The notes: a model not told the origin generated them from the letters alone. A stretch of 64,000 nt of DNA from Platycnemis pennipes (GCA_933228895.1 OW121853.1:122284133-122348132); one strand, 5' to 3'. Numbered from the stretch's first letter, positions 1 to 11,889 are shown. Translations and numbers: made by a program.

Positions 1-280
1 TTTTGTATAATTGCCAAATGTAGATTCGTATTTCAGTGGTTAAAATCGATCTTTTGAACTTATAAACTATTTTTTCGTCATCATTATTAAATGGATGATA
101 TGCATGAATTAGTGTGTGAGTGCATTTAACGTTATGCACAATATGAGATGGAAAAACATTAGCTTTCTTACATTTAAGAAGAAAAAATGTAAAAAATTTT
201 ATATAAAGCATTTTTGACACTGTAAATATCCTTTAGATCATGTTACTTATTATTGTTATGTTTTTGGTGGTTCATCCCAT

Positions 281-345
281 TATTAGCCCTGAAGAAGGAA
301 AAATACAATTTCCGAAACGTCGGCCAAAAGTTAAATAGTTTTCAT
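281..345 (+). ncRNA. Hammerhead-ribozyme-like core, PLE-type 3' end
   Basis: Seen: CTGAAGA at 289-295, then a short stem (GGAAA at 297-301 with TTTCC at 309-313), then GAAAC at 314-318 and GTCGGC. GCC before the first box can pair with GGC after GTC as stem I. This matches the order of hammerhead boxes (CUGANGA, stem II, GAAA, cleavage triplet). Family knowledge: Penelope-like elements carry hammerhead motifs in their terminal repeats. There is one extra base before stem II and essentially no stem III, so cleavage activity is doubtful. It is followed by an AT-rich tail with AATAAA at 348-353 and then a LINE remnant. Confidence 0.45.
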
Positions 346-389
346 TTTTAATAAAAGACCTAAACTCCCGAAAAATCATCCATATATTT

Positions 390-714
390 AATTATAGAGA
401 TATATTGTCGTACCTATAGATTTAAAATGTCATTTTTCCCGCGTACCATAAGAGAGAACAATAGGCAGCGTAGCAAAGGGATAGGTAGGTGAAATAGAAT
501 CAGAGTAGTCTGTAGTGCATGATGCTTGTAATAGCAACTAATAATCCCTTTCCTATTATGTAGATACTAACCATCTAGCTGCATGTGACCCTATTATCTA
601 GCATGTCTCCATGGAATATCCTAGTTGCATGTCAATAGTGCATGTTTGGTGATCTTAACCCCCTGCCACACACCCCCATTGTGGCTCGCAGGGTATTACG
701 TATATGTAGATGAT
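390..714 (+). mobile_element. CR1/jockey-like LINE 3' end, GTAGATG-tail family, copy 1
   Basis: This is a 5'-truncated LINE remnant. It contains the end of the ORF region (a diverged ATTGTCGTACCTATAGATTT stretch), the 3' UTR with CCCCTGCCACACACC, and an inverted GTGGCTCGCAGGG that forms a 3' hairpin. It ends in a decayed TATATGTAGATGATG tail. The same order occurs in at least six other copies in the window. No intact reading frame survives. Confidence 0.8.
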
Positions 715-720
715 GTCACG

Positions 721-2300
721 GCACGGTATCACTATGGGCGTTGTAAATCTGTTGCACGTGGAGGTGAGTTGTTAAATGAATACTTGGCGAAAAAGCATGT
801 GTTTACCTCATTTGTTTAATGCAATAAACGAATTTATTTCGCTCGAAACGATCAAATCGTTCATAAATTATATAATACCTGCAAAGTGCCGTTTTTTTCA
901 CTCCAATAATTATCTCTCCTGTGACAATCAATTGCGGTATTTTAAGAATGATGCCACCACAAGGGAGTCAACCCAAGGCAAATTGTGGGATTGCGCTTTT
1001 TTAAATTCCTTTTCAGTCACCGTTTACATGAAGAAACGGCTTAAAACCTCAAAACAACATATTCTCTTCTGTGTCTTCTGAAATGAACGTCTGTTTCCAC
1101 TAGAGTGACGTCAGAAGGAATTTCAAGTCACCTGGCTTTCGTCAATTTTCGGGAGCATTTTAATAGCATTTAATAATCTTTGCGGTTGGCACAGAAAATA
1201 TTGTATATTTAAATTTGTGAGAAAATTTCTTATCATGTACTTATACCATTAGTACACGATAAACAAATTTCATGCATATTCATCATTCCCCTACGAATGT
1301 CTTTTGCCATTTAGTCTTTTTTTTCACAAGGCAACAAAAGAACTTAAACACTCTTCTTTCCCTCATTTCCGCCCTCTTAAATTCCTACATTATAAACACA
1401 AGTTAAGACGTGACTTCGTTTTTCATGAGAAATCCATCTTTTTTTTAACGACATAACGACAACGAGTTGTAATTTAACGCATCCCTATCAAATTTGAACT
1501 CCAAAATCGCACACTTCCGTCGCTCACTTGTCATCGTTATCGCAAAGCGACTCGTTCGCTCACGGAGCATTATGAGTAACGCCGGGCGATCCCTTTCCTT
1601 CGCACATCCCTTCATTTCTCCTCCCCCGCAACTCCATTATATTATCGTCACGTTTTGGACACTAGATTGACAAACGAGGGCGGGTGACACAAATTTTTAA
1701 AAAAATTACGGATTCTGCGAAATCGAGTCTCGTAAAATCGCCAAATCGCGTGATTCAATGCACCGAACAGTCGCATTTCCGACATCGAGCAACCACGACC
1801 GCTAATCTGACTGTAATGGGAGTCAATTGATCGAGAAACCAGGTTTCTCCTGCCGAGATGCGCAATCGATCGAACTTTGGGCGACCCGATTCGAAATATC
1901 GCCTAGATGATTGTTGGAAGCGGACGGCGTACGAGCGAATCCAACGCATGCCAAACGCACGAGAAGTAGCGTAAGCGGAGGAAGCGGCAGCGGATACCGC
2001 TCCAGAAGCAAATAAAAGCAGGGGGAAGGAAAAGTTCATTTTTACATTCATCTCTGTTTAAGTCGGAGATCTAAAGAGATTTGCTTCAACGCTTTCTAAT
2101 CAATCGTTTGTTTAACAATCTATTAACAGATAGTAAGGGCATTTTTTATGTTAAGCTGTTCAGCAATTTTGAAACTGCCAAACTGTGCCGTATTTATGGA
2201 ACGGCAATCCCATCATGAGAACTTTGTCTCCTGGGGTGCCTAATTTCACCCTCTTTCTACGTGACATGCATGTATAATCGCTAAATTGAAATGAATGATT
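721..2300. other. No recognised gene or repeat
   Basis: AT-rich to about 1500, then a mixed stretch with CpG-containing sequence at 1540-2000. Short open frames on both strands overlap each other here and show no recognisable domain. No RNA gene is seen. Confidence 0.5.
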
Positions 2301-2317
2301 TATTATTATATTATCAA

Positions 2318-2512
2318 ATCAAGGCGCTTGGCAAGAACACTGACTTCCCACGCGTAGGATCCGGGTTTGAATGCCGGGAGATATTTCATTGGAATCGCAA
2401 GTGAGAAACCGCATAGAAGGCATTCTTAATGCAGTTCTGCGTCCGTCCAATGGGAGGTAATGACTTCTTTCGTTAAAGGCCGTTTTACATGGTGAAACTA
2501 CTTGTACAAGGT
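2318..2512 (+). mobile_element. tRNA-derived SINE, diverged copy
   Basis: The tRNA-like head has a B-box-like GGGTTTGAATGCCGG near 2363-2377. It is followed by ATATTTCATTGG and by TGCGTCCGTCCAATGGGAGG, the body shared in diverged form with the SINEs near 5.8, 29 and 34 kb (ACTCCGTCCGTCGGATGGGA type). The A box is weak. It encodes no protein and would rely on LINE machinery for copying. Confidence 0.6.
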
Positions 2513-2519
2513 CTTTTAA

Positions 2520-3045
2520 CAAAAAATGACATGGCTAGACCTAACCAGGAATTTTTTTAAAAAGTTGGTTGGCAGCGGTACACGATCACGGATTTTGATG
2601 CAAATTGTGCGCGAAGTATATGCGCAGATATCGTTTTTTTGTTGAACAGCTGAACAGCAGTATCCGCCAACACCTTCATCGTACATTAGTCGATAGTATT
2701 GTGAAGAATACAGCCACAGTAGTGGGTTACAACAATTTGCTAGCATTAATCCTAGCAGCAATAAAATAAAATTATACGATTGGTTATACACTCTTTCAAT
2801 AGCTCATAGAACCAATCATTTATCCTCTAAATGCTATGTTTATGCACTTTGATCATACTTATTTGGTTCAATAACGTCTGCCTACTTTCATTCATGAGGT
2901 AATTAGTTTGTCAGTGCGTCCAATTCATCCTTTAATAAACAGAACCCTTCCACCGCTTCCACCTCAACGACAAATATCACAATGTGGAAGCAGCAAGGAA
3001 TATCACGATATGTACAGCAAAAATGTAAGTTTGGCCACACTTATA
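2520..3045. other. No recognised gene or repeat
   Basis: AT-rich sequence with short unrelated open frames. Nothing was identified before the LINE remnant that starts near 3050. Confidence 0.45.
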
Positions 3046-3049
3046 GGAA

Positions 3050-3438
3050 TAAAAAGAAATTTCAATAGGATATCTTTACCGAAGATGTTAGGCACATATT
3101 AAAAACACCAGCTTATCATGCTAGATTGGAACAGATAAACAAGATTAGAGAGATAGATTGTCGTACTGATAGATTCAAAATGGTATTTTTCCCCCGTACT
3201 ATAAGAGAACAGAATAGGCAGCATAGCAAAGGGATACGCAGGGGAAATATTTAATAGTAGTCTGAGGTGCATGATGCATGTATTAATCCCTTAAATACTA
3301 TAGATACTAAGAATGTAGTTGCATGAGACTCTATAGTTGCTTGTTTGCATGTCGGTAGTGCCTGCTTGGTCATCTTCACTCCCTGCCACCCACCCTCGCG
3401 GTGGCTGGCAGGGTATCGTGTAGATGTAGATGTAGATG
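3050..3438 (+). mobile_element. CR1/jockey-like LINE 3' end, GTAGATG-tail family, copy 2
   Basis: It begins within the ORF end, with decayed coding matching the copy at 31830-32966 (CACCAGCTTATCATGCTAGA and ATTGTCGTACTGATAGATTC). It runs through the 3' UTR hairpin CTCCCTGCCACCCACC / GGTGGCTGGCAGGG and ends in three GTAGATG units at 3420-3438. It is 5'-truncated and has no intact ORF. Confidence 0.85.
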
Positions 3439-4535
3439 AAAGGTGATCGCAAACACAAAACACCGATCTCACAATTACTGTAAGAACGCATCACTACCGT
3501 CACTTGTCATGCGCAGAAGCTACGGAGTGGATATTTGACGGTTTCGTCCAGTAACATACAGCATGTTCTAATTTCTTGTGCAAGAAATTATGCTATGATG
3601 TCGTAAATGATACAATTTGCGCATTGAACAAGTTCTTGTACAAGAAATGTTACCGCGTTCAACGCCTTAAGAGTGCGAGAATGCCGATGCCCCGTTTTTG
3701 TTCCACCCTCTCAACTCCTCCCGGTCTGTCTGCGCAGAGCAAGCTTTTAACCATCGACGAAGAACAGGGACGCAAAAACGCGCGGGTGCATTCACACACA
3801 CGCACACATATGAGTCCCGAATCTAATTAGCCTGACCAGCAAAAACGTGTGCGGACGATTGGACTGAGGTACAACACTTTATGTGTGGGGGTGGAGCTGC
3901 ATTGGGGACGGGAGGCCAGAAAAGAGACTGCGCTCAGCAAAAGCGAGCGATCCGAAAGAGCAGAAGGGAATTGACGGCGTCCACGCTATAACCCGCTCCA
4001 CTCTCCGTCATCCTCGCAATCTTGATTTATTATTAGCGAATTCTATACTGCTCTACTGTCCGTTGCAAAATTCCGTCACCCGAGTTTGAAGACTAATATC
4101 TCTAAGACGGCTCAGTCGATTTGAAAATTAAGTATACCAAATTAAAGCTTGTTTAATTTTGCGTTTAGTGATGGTATACAAAATTTTTCACCGTTCGCAA
4201 TAATTTTAGTGTGTGCTTAAAAATGGAATTTTAGCGAATTTTTCCGGGTACCGGACGGTTGCATCGCATTTGCGGCTTCGTAATAACAACACAGATCGAG
4301 AATCCAAAATTTCCTTTTCAGATATTATAGCAAAACTCTTTCTTAATAATCACACGAAGTTTCATATTATTTAGTGCATTAGTATTTTAGTTATTGATGA
4401 AAAAGTCACACTGCATTATTTTCCCTTCCGCGCATCCCTGAAAATCGGTTTGGGCCTTATTCTTGCTCTTGAGCTCATCATCACTAATCCACTAATGAAA
4501 CCTTAAGGGAATTGCTTGGTTAATCAGTATCGATT
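3439..4535. other. No recognised gene; two nearby palindromes
   Basis: Two related palindromes lie at 3570-3589 (AATTTCTTGTGCAAGAAATT, with a central mismatch) and 3633-3646 (TTCTTGTACAAGAA, perfect), 45 bp apart. A short CA-rich run lies near 3790-3810. The rest is AT-rich with no recognised feature. Confidence 0.45.
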
Positions 4536-4539
4536 AACA

Positions 4540-5215
4540 TTTACTTTGGAAAAAGAGCGCGCTGAGCTGCCAGTACCGTCCTTCGAACCTATCCTCTACG
4601 CCTCTTTGCCATCCCAATCTTCCTTTCTCATCTGCCTCTTTCGCATGCTTAGAGTGACTTGCTTGATCCAGTCTTCTGGCAGTCGACCTCTTGGAAAATT
4701 CTCCTCCCCGGTGGTTGCCAGCTGAGTATCTCTTTAAGTCAATGTTGGTCCTCCATTCTTCTTACGTGTCCATACCATTGCAAGCGTCTTTACTTTTTTC
4801 TTCAGTGATTTTTTATATCTGCGTAACTATCCGTATTTTTTAATTCGTAATTCTTTCCAATCCTGATATTTTTCAGCTTCTTCTCAGAAAAATCATCTCT
4901 ACGACCTACAGTCTTTGTCTATCTCTTTGGGTCGATTGAATCGACTCGATTCCCCAAGTTTATGCTCCATAAAGAAGTGTATTCTGACATTTTTGGTACT
5001 CTGCCTTCCTCGTGATGTCTTTGGACCAAAGCATACTATTCAGTTTATTTATTACCTGTTTTGCTTGAATTAGTCCCTTTTTTCTTTCTTTCTTACTTAT
5101 TCCCTCTTCCTCTAAGGTTGTTCCTAAGTATTTGTACTCATTGCATGCATCAATATCCTTTCCTTCAATATCCAAGTTTGCTGTATTCTTGTTGCATACC
5201 ATGTACTTTTTTTGC
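4540..5215 (-). mobile_element. LINE remnant, C-terminal reverse-transcriptase region
   Basis: Minus-strand translation gives NEYKYLGTTLEEEG, then INKLNSMLWSKDIT and TLLYGA (ORF 4960-5202). After a stop comes VVEMIFLRRS near 4875-4905, then RRLQWYGHVRRMEDQH encoded at about 4739-4789. These are the usual C-terminal landmarks of LINE reverse transcriptases, in the correct order but split by stops and frameshifts. No tail or target duplication was found. It belongs to a family distinct from the GATGAT-tailed LINE. Confidence 0.8.
4960..5202 (-). pseudogene. LINE reverse transcriptase C-terminal fragment
   Basis: An 80-residue open stretch. YKYLGTTL lies near residues 24-31 and INKLNSMLWSKDIT near 51-64, followed by LLYGA at the end, where the frame stops instead of continuing into the usual E-x-W segment. 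The catalytic FADD motif lies upstream and is missing. It is a broken copy with no independent function expected. Confidence 0.75.
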
Positions 5216-5219
5216 TAAT

Positions 5220-5765
5220 TGAATGCTCAAACGAGCCTTATTTGTACACTTCAAACAGTTTCCTCACAATATACTCCGCATCATATATATCCCCACGTAT
5301 TATAATCCAATAATTTGGCAAAAAAATGTGAGTAGCGAGTCTCCGTTTATGTTAATTCCCACTCCAGCGCATTTGTTCTCCATGATTGTTCATCGTAATC
5401 ATAATTTAACTGGTGGTGAGTGGTTAAGATCTCTAGATCTGGATGAAAGAGTACAGGGTGATAACAGGGGGCATTGAAATGTGGATACCGAGAACAATGG
5501 AAGGGGTTATCTGGATGGAGAAGACGGTGAATGAGTAATTATTGAAGATGATAGGGGGGACGGTTTGGCTGTACACAAAGCTAAAGTAGATAACGGACTT
5601 TTATGAAACCAATGAAGCACTGCAGATGGCAAGGGAGCAGAATGTTAGTTAGGCGCGGGAGAATGATGATAACAAACGGTGTTCTGCATGGCATGATGTC
5701 AAAACAGGAGAAACGAAATATTCAAAGAGGATTTAACAGAGAGAATTCAGCGTCCAACATTCTCG
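5220..5765. other. No recognised gene or repeat
   Basis: Short open frames only. There is purine-rich sequence around 5490-5700, and nothing recognisable before the SINE at 5768. Confidence 0.4.
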
Positions 5766-5767
5766 GT

Positions 5768-6025
5768 CAGGTTGGTGTAATAGTTAGAGTACTGACCTCT
5801 CACCTACAGGCCCCGGGTTCGAATCCCGGCAGTGAAATTTATTTTTCATTGCGAAATTGGCCCATTCTAAGGTACCTTGCGGAGAGCACTTCGAGTTCAG
5901 TATTCCGTCCGTCAGATGGGACATTAAACCAAGGCCCCATTACGAGCTGGGTGATACCGTCGACGAGTTTCTCTTCGCCCTTCCATTCCTATCCTTGTAC
6001 TTTTCCACCACGTCCGAAGCGCCTA
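5768..6025 (+). mobile_element. tRNA-derived SINE, complete head
   Basis: The head starts GGTTGGTGTAATAGTTAGAG (A-box region) and has the B box GGGTTCGAATCCC at 5816-5828. It is followed by TTTTTCATTG, CACTTCGAGTTCAGTATTCC and GTCCGTCAGATGGGACATTA, the shared SINE body. Open frames that cross it are accidental. It is on the plus strand, unlike the copies near 29, 34 and 41 kb. Confidence 0.8.
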
Positions 6026-6030
6026 TACGT

Positions 6031-8165
6031 GGGGGCGAAGACTTGAAAACACAGATACTATGAAAAATACAAGCTTCTAAAAACATATAAACAAAATACA
6101 GGTAATGTGGATTGCTTTGACAGTTTACTAAGAGAAGATATGCATTAGCATGAAGGAGAGCAAGCAGGGACCACGCCAGAAACTTACTATTAGGGTAGAA
6201 TACGCATTATAATGTAATAAAAGCAGTCACACTCGAATATTAAAAGAAAAATTCTAGCAAACAGGCTTTCAGAACAAGAAAAGACATTTACGCGATACTA
6301 GGGCGTCGATAATTGGTATACTCATGAGAATTATTCGCCGTCTTGCTTCCAAAAAGTAGCTCTTGACCCAAAACCCTGATGAGGTTTGCCACAGTTCCAG
6401 AGGAAATATTATTGCACAGTAATCGGGAACAGAATGACTATAAGTGGGCCAAGAATGGATTATATCCGAGCAGATAATAATTCAGAAAATCACAGCTGAT
6501 TGAAAGAAAATAAATAGTGGATACTACTGAGTTAAAATCACTTTTCCAGTCGGTGTCACTGACTATGTTCACAGAATTTATTATCCCCAGAAAATGCTTT
6601 GTTCCGGTGGTGCATTGATTATTTTAGGTTGTAGCAGAGCAGGGCAATCATCATCTTTTTATTTTCATTTCACCCAAGAGGAACTTAGAAAAGAAGTAAT
6701 ACCAGTTGATCCGTAAGTTCTAGCACATGCTTTTCGAAGCAAAACGCCTTCCATACAATATTAAATGCTAAAGACAGTTGAATGTCATTTGTGATCAACA
6801 ATTGCTATCTTCCAGTAACAGAAACCAACTATCGAATAGGACTTTTAAATTCCAATCTTAACTATTGCCTGACGTGCGGGCTACTTCTATATTTTCATTC
6901 CGAAAAGTACATACACGTAATTAAAATTGCCGTAGGCATTCGTGGTCGCACCGGTTGATTTAGGTTCAGACGGTCACTAAATATTTCTTGGATTGCCAAT
7001 TTAGTTGGCTCTTGACACCTTTCGCACAATGTCCCTCTTCAGCACCGAATGATTCCTACCACTCATAATTCCATATTGATTACAAGAGTCTATTCTACCG
7101 CATCCTACAAAACACATCGCACATAATCACCTCTACAAGAAGATATATTTGTAAAGAATACAATTTATAGCCCATAAACTGCCACCTCTACGTTTCATCC
7201 TCATTCAAAATATTTCCAGAACAAGTGAACTGTTATTCTGCTCCAATTAATGTCTCTTGCATGATATTACTAATTTATACTCTTGCTAAAGCATCTGATT
7301 GTATCCTAATCTTATGATAATCATTTTCCCTCCTATCCAACACTAACTCATTCGTTTGAAACAGAATGAAATCGCTGAGAGTCCGAAAAAAAAACCTGAC
7401 CGTCCGAAATCAGGATGATGATGTAGCACTGCTACGAAACCATGGTCGTGTTAAATAAATATCTAAGTGGAAGCTGCAGTGTTCAATCCTTTACTTCCAG
7501 CTTCCTTAAATAGTCAGTTTCCCACCGATTTTCATTCCCAACGCAAACTCTCCCCTCCCCTCCCCTCATCTCTCTCTCTCGTCATATCCACCAAAGAATA
7601 TACATATATTTCCCACCGGCGTAAATGAGGCGAGAGCCTCGAGATAAAAATGATTCAAGGCAAGTCTAAGCACGGCCTTGGCATCTCGGAACGGCATCCG
7701 ACACAGATATCTTCTGGATGATTTGTTTCACTCCTGGACGACGGTGGGAATTTAGGCTTTCAGCCCGATTTCTTGTGCAAGGGTTCCACATACTAGGAAC
7801 AAGTAACATCTCAAATTTGAATCATTCCTCATTCAATGGCGATGGAGTGTGCAGAGATAAAAAGATAAAATATATAAGTTATATGTAAATGTATAGCTTT
7901 CAACAGCAAATATAAATACAACGAAATCATATTCCGTCCACATGAAAGCTAGGTTGCCTCTATGGAAAACCTGTGCTGAGGCAACCCTCTTTAAAAAAAC
8001 AAATTAACTGCCAACAAACGAAATAATAAGGTCCACAACGTTTTACATAATCAACTAACACATCAAGAAAAGTCAAAGACTTAATAATAAATCGATGACA
8101 GTGCCATTAACTTTTTAAAATGGCACTAATATAGGAAGGAATAATATATATATTGGCATATATAC
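6031..8165. other. No recognised gene or repeat
   Basis: AT-rich sequence with a CT-rich run at 7550-7580. A perfect short hairpin (AGTGCCAT ... ATGGCACT) lies at 8100-8127. No coding or RNA feature was recognised in these 2.1 kb. Confidence 0.45.
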
Positions 8166-8171
8166 GCATCA

Positions 8172-8352
8172 GCCAATTCCATGAGCCATTTCATCGCATG
8201 GTGCACCCGACACGTGTTCCAATAATACGGTCCATTTTTCTCAAAAGAAACTATCGCAATTTTGAATACAACACGTTGGAATAAACATACTTTTATACCA
8301 ATGCATTGGGTGAATATAGTAATGAAGGCCATGATTAAAATATATATACGAA
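8172..8352 (+). repeat. Old dispersed direct repeat, unit 1
   Basis: It matches 8632-8795 in order: TTTCATCGCATGGTGCA, CCATTTTTCTCAAAAGAAAC, GAATACAACACGTTGG and GGGTGAATATAGTAA. Divergence is clear, with indels. No coding sense was found, and its element class is unknown. Confidence 0.7.
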
Positions 8353-8631
8353 ATATATATACGATGACGTCCGCTTCATACGAATAACTCATAAGACAGA
8401 AATCACTCCTCAAGAGTCACCTATATATCCCGCGTGTAACGTGACCCTACATATATAGTCAACCCTTGACATTCACCTTTAAGGTAGCTAGCTGGTTGCT
8501 ATGAAAAAGACCAAAATGATTCACTCTGCTCTGAAATGCCAACCAATATCTTAACGTCTTATCTCGCTATCGCTACCAATAACTCTGTGAAGTGAACTTA
8601 AGTTCGCATTTAAGCGCATAAAAAAGAGTCA

Positions 8632-8795
8632 ATTTCATCATATGGTGCATTCGTCGCGAGCTCCAATCACAAGGTGCATTTTTCTCAAAAGAAACCATCG
8701 ACAATTTGGAATACAACACGTTAGGATGAACATATTATAATATCACTCCATCGGGTGAATATTGTAAATCAGGTCATGAGTAAAAGAAGCAAAGG
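8632..8795 (+). repeat. Old dispersed direct repeat, unit 2
   Basis: The partner of 8172-8352, in the same orientation and about 460 bp away. It shares TTTCTCAAAAGAAACCATCG and GAATACAACACGTTAGGATG. Either a local segmental duplication or two copies of an unknown repeat could explain it. Confidence 0.7.
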
Positions 8796-8984
8796 GTGGA
8801 AATTAGTGCTCCTTGGGGAATTTTTAAGTACTGCAGATATTATGCATAATTTAAAAGGAAATTGTGCCAAGGGTGGTAAAAGAAGTGACAGCAATTACTG
8901 AAAATTCAACAAGAGAGGGAGTAATGGCTAGGTAAAGCAAAGCACGATAAACACACGGTCAGCAAGATAGAAACACATAGTCAT

Positions 8985-9573
8985 TGAGATGTTACTTTTC
9001 TCTAGTTAGGCCCCACCTTGAGTGTGCGGCCAGTGTGTGGGATACGTGTGAATTGGGCTTGATCGGAGAGCTGGACAGTGTGCAGCGAGAGCAGCTGGGT
9101 TCGTTGAAAGGTGTTACGATAGGTTGAGTGGTGTTTCGGAGTTGATACAGGAATTGGGGTGGGAGTCGTTGTCAGAGCGTGGGCTGGAGTGCGGATTGAA
9201 TCTGTTAGAGAGGTTTCAATCGGATAGCTGTGCTGAAGATGTTGGTCACATGTTATTATGCTAGATTCGACCAGAAGAATACGATTGGAGAGGTGGATTG
9301 TCGTACTGATGGATTCGAGGAGGCATTTTTCCCCGTACTGTGGGAGAGCGGAATGGGCATCATGGCAAGGGGATGGGTAGGGGAATTATTTTAGAGTAGT
9401 CTGCAGTGCATAATGCATGTATTAATCTGTTAAATAAGTACTATAGAACTAACAATCTAGTCGCATGAGACCCTACAGTTGCTTGTTTGCATGCCAATAG
9501 TGCATGGTTGGTGATCTTCACCCCCTGCCACACACCCTCGCGGTGGCTTGCAGGGTATCGTGTAGATGTAGAT
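8985..9573 (+). mobile_element. CR1/jockey-like LINE 3' end, GTAGATG-tail family, copy 3
   Basis: Decayed coding near 9007-9070 reads VRPHLECAASVWD, matching VRPHLEYAASVWDP of the longer copy. It continues to the family 3' UTR and the CCCCTGCCACACACC / GGTGGCTTGCAGGG hairpin, and ends GTAGATGTAGAT. It is 5'-truncated. It is more G-rich than its sister copies (for example GGAGTTGATACAGGAATTGG). Confidence 0.85.
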
Positions 9574-9574
9574 A

Positions 9575-10445
9575 GAAACAAAGGAATCTAGGAAACAGCA
9601 CCCATCAGCACCGATAGCAGTACTGCATAAGAATGTACAATTTTTTTTTTTTTAAGATGGATATTGAGTGTGCTTGAAGAGAGAGAGACATAATTGAATC
9701 AGGCGTGACAAAAGAAGGTCAAGAAAGAAGGTAAATAGTATATGCGAGAAAGGATTCCAGAAGTGCAAGGAGAAACGGTCTTTCCTCATACCACGGCGTC
9801 AGAAAGAAAGGAGACGTCCTATGTCTTCCCGACTGTAATCAGCTGGCGTTAGCAGACTTCGCCCGATCACAGGGGAGGCAAGAGGAGCAGACAAGAAAGA
9901 AATCCCCCTCAAGTTGGCGCGCCTTGAACAACCACTCACAGCAAAAACACAGTATTCCTCATAGGCCCCACTTGCCACCTCAAATGCAGAACGTAAAAGT
10001 GTGGGCACACGGATGGCCCCAAAAATGACCTCAGTGGTCCATTAACGACGAACTCTTGACATTAATACATTACATATGTCAGTCACTTGCCATTCTTCGA
10101 TCTCTTTCTACCTTCTACCGTAACACCCCAAAACTTTCTTAGTCCCAACTAGATAGGTAGCGATTGATGGTGAGGTAACGTCTTTAAAGGAAGAGTATCT
10201 GGGTAGATATATTTTTCACATATCTAAAAGGAGGAAATCAGAGCGCCGGGAAAAAATTAAGAAACAATATTCGTCGCCTCGAGATGATTTGAGCTTAGTT
10301 GATTTGAGCTTAGTAACTAAGAGGGAAGCTATAATGTCACCTCAGATTCCTTTCCTCCGCTCTCAGAAATAAGCATAGTTTTTAAGTGCTACGTCAACCA
10401 ATATTATATGGGACCGTCTTATTTCTTAATCTTACGACTAACACA
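9575..10445. other. No recognised gene or repeat
   Basis: A poly-T run at 9640-9653, then mixed sequence. A small internal direct repeat (TTGAGCTTAGT twice near 10287-10312) is the only structure seen. Confidence 0.4.
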
Positions 10446-10449
10446 ACGT

Positions 10450-10532
10450 CCATGCTGGAGGCGCGATTTGAAGCTGCGACCTTTGTGTTGTCAAGCCGAT
10501 GCTTTAACTGGCTACCCACGCTGGCATTCGGT
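10450..10532 (-). mobile_element. tRNA-like SINE head, diverged
   Basis: The minus strand reads GTGGGTAGCCAGTTAAAGC (A-box-like), then GGTCGCAGCTTCAAATCGC (a decayed B box), at tRNA-like spacing. No tail was recognised. It could also be a lone tRNA pseudogene. Confidence 0.4.
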
Positions 10533-10534
10533 TT

Positions 10535-11100
10535 TTGTAATAACAAATAATAATTAACACATAAATTGTTTATTACTCCAATACCAAAACACAGTAGCTT
10601 ACAACTTAACATCAAAGGTAAATCAAGGGAGTAACTTTAGGTAGCCATGAAGGTAACCTGAATAATGGCTACCATCGAGAACAGAATAGGTTATGTTTTG
10701 TTTATATGGGAATACAGCATTCAAATTAACAGTACATATATGAATAAAACTATAGTTACAAAAACATCCTCTAGACTTTCTTTAGTAAACAACCAAGATC
10801 GTATATTTTTCATTGTTGAATTCAGGGTTTTTGAATCAAGACATGGAACAGGTAATAAATTATACACTTTAGGTCCTATGTACAAGTAACATCGTTGAAA
10901 TAACGTCAGGTTCGGTTTAGGTAAGGAAATACGTGTTTTACGTAGGGTATAAGGAGAAGAGTTGTATAATAATTAAACAGTATTACCACTTCTTATGTAA
11001 AAACGACGAAATACTTTATAATTAAATAAATAGATGTCTTAGGGGAAGCAACCCTAGACAGCAAAATAGGGGAAAGACACTTTCAATATATAATTATGTC
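10535..11100. other. No recognised gene or repeat
   Basis: AT-rich. One open frame of 74 codons at 10665-10889 shows no recognisable motif and is probably chance. Confidence 0.4.
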
Positions 11101-11101
11101 C

Positions 11102-11885
11102 CATATCTACATCTACACGATACCCTACAAGCCACCGCAAGGGTGTGTGGCAGGGGGTGAAGATCACCAAGTATGCACTACCGTCATGATAACTAGCAAC
11201 TATAGGGATTCATACAACTAGATTGTTAGTATCTATAGTATTTAAGGGAATAATACATGCATCATGCACCACAGACTGCTCTAAAATATTTCCCCTACCT
11301 ATCCCTTTGCTATGCTGCCTGTTCTGTTCTCTTATAGTACCGGGAAAAATGCCATTCTGAATCTATCAGTACGACAATCTATCTCTCTAATCTTATTTAT
11401 CTGGTCGAATCTAGCATAATACGCTGGTGTTCTTAATATGTTCTTAATATCTTCAGTAAAGTTATCCGATTTAAATTTCTCTAATATATTTAATCTGTAC
11501 CTTAACCTACGCTCTGATAATGATTCCCACCCTAATTCTTGTATTCATTCTGAAACACTCCTCAACCTATCGTAATACCTTTTAACGAACTTAACTGCTC
11601 TACTCTGCACACTGTCTAGTTCTTTGATCAAACCTAATTCATTCGGATCCCATACACTGGCTGCATACTCAAGGTGGGGCCTAACAAGTGAAAAGTAACA
11701 TCGCTCTTTTGTCTTTTCATCACATTTCCCAAGTACTCTTTTTATAAATCCTAGCTTTCTCTTCGCTCGGCCGCATATTTCCCGAATTTGTATCCCCACG
11801 ATAAATCTTTAGTGATTGTTACACCTAAATACCTAAATATAAATTGCCCCAACATAAGAGTATAGGGGCACCTGGGCATCTTCGA
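11102..11885 (-). mobile_element. CR1/jockey-like LINE 3' part, GTAGATG-tail family, copy 4
   Basis: On the minus strand it runs from IRYLGVTI-type coding near 11840, through the RT C-terminus, the family 3' UTR and the 3' hairpin, to the tail at 11102-11117 (CATCTACATCTACACG on the plus strand). It is the second-longest copy here. Frameshifts split the coding part into at least two frames. Confidence 0.9.
11545..11799 (-). pseudogene. CR1/jockey-like LINE RT C-terminal fragment
   Basis: The open stretch reads CGRAKRKLGFIKRVLGKCD, then YFSLVRPHLEYAASVWDP and VQSRAVKFVKRYYDRL. This is the conserved end of the CR1/jockey group reverse transcriptase. An upstream frame, 11751-11972, supplies FRYLGVTITKDLSWG, so one frameshift separates them. 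It lacks the catalytic core. Confidence 0.85.
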
Positions 11886-11889
11886 TCGT

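Noticed and set aside
5603..6046. 147-codon frame
   Set aside because: The second half is a tRNA-derived SINE and the first half has no known motif.
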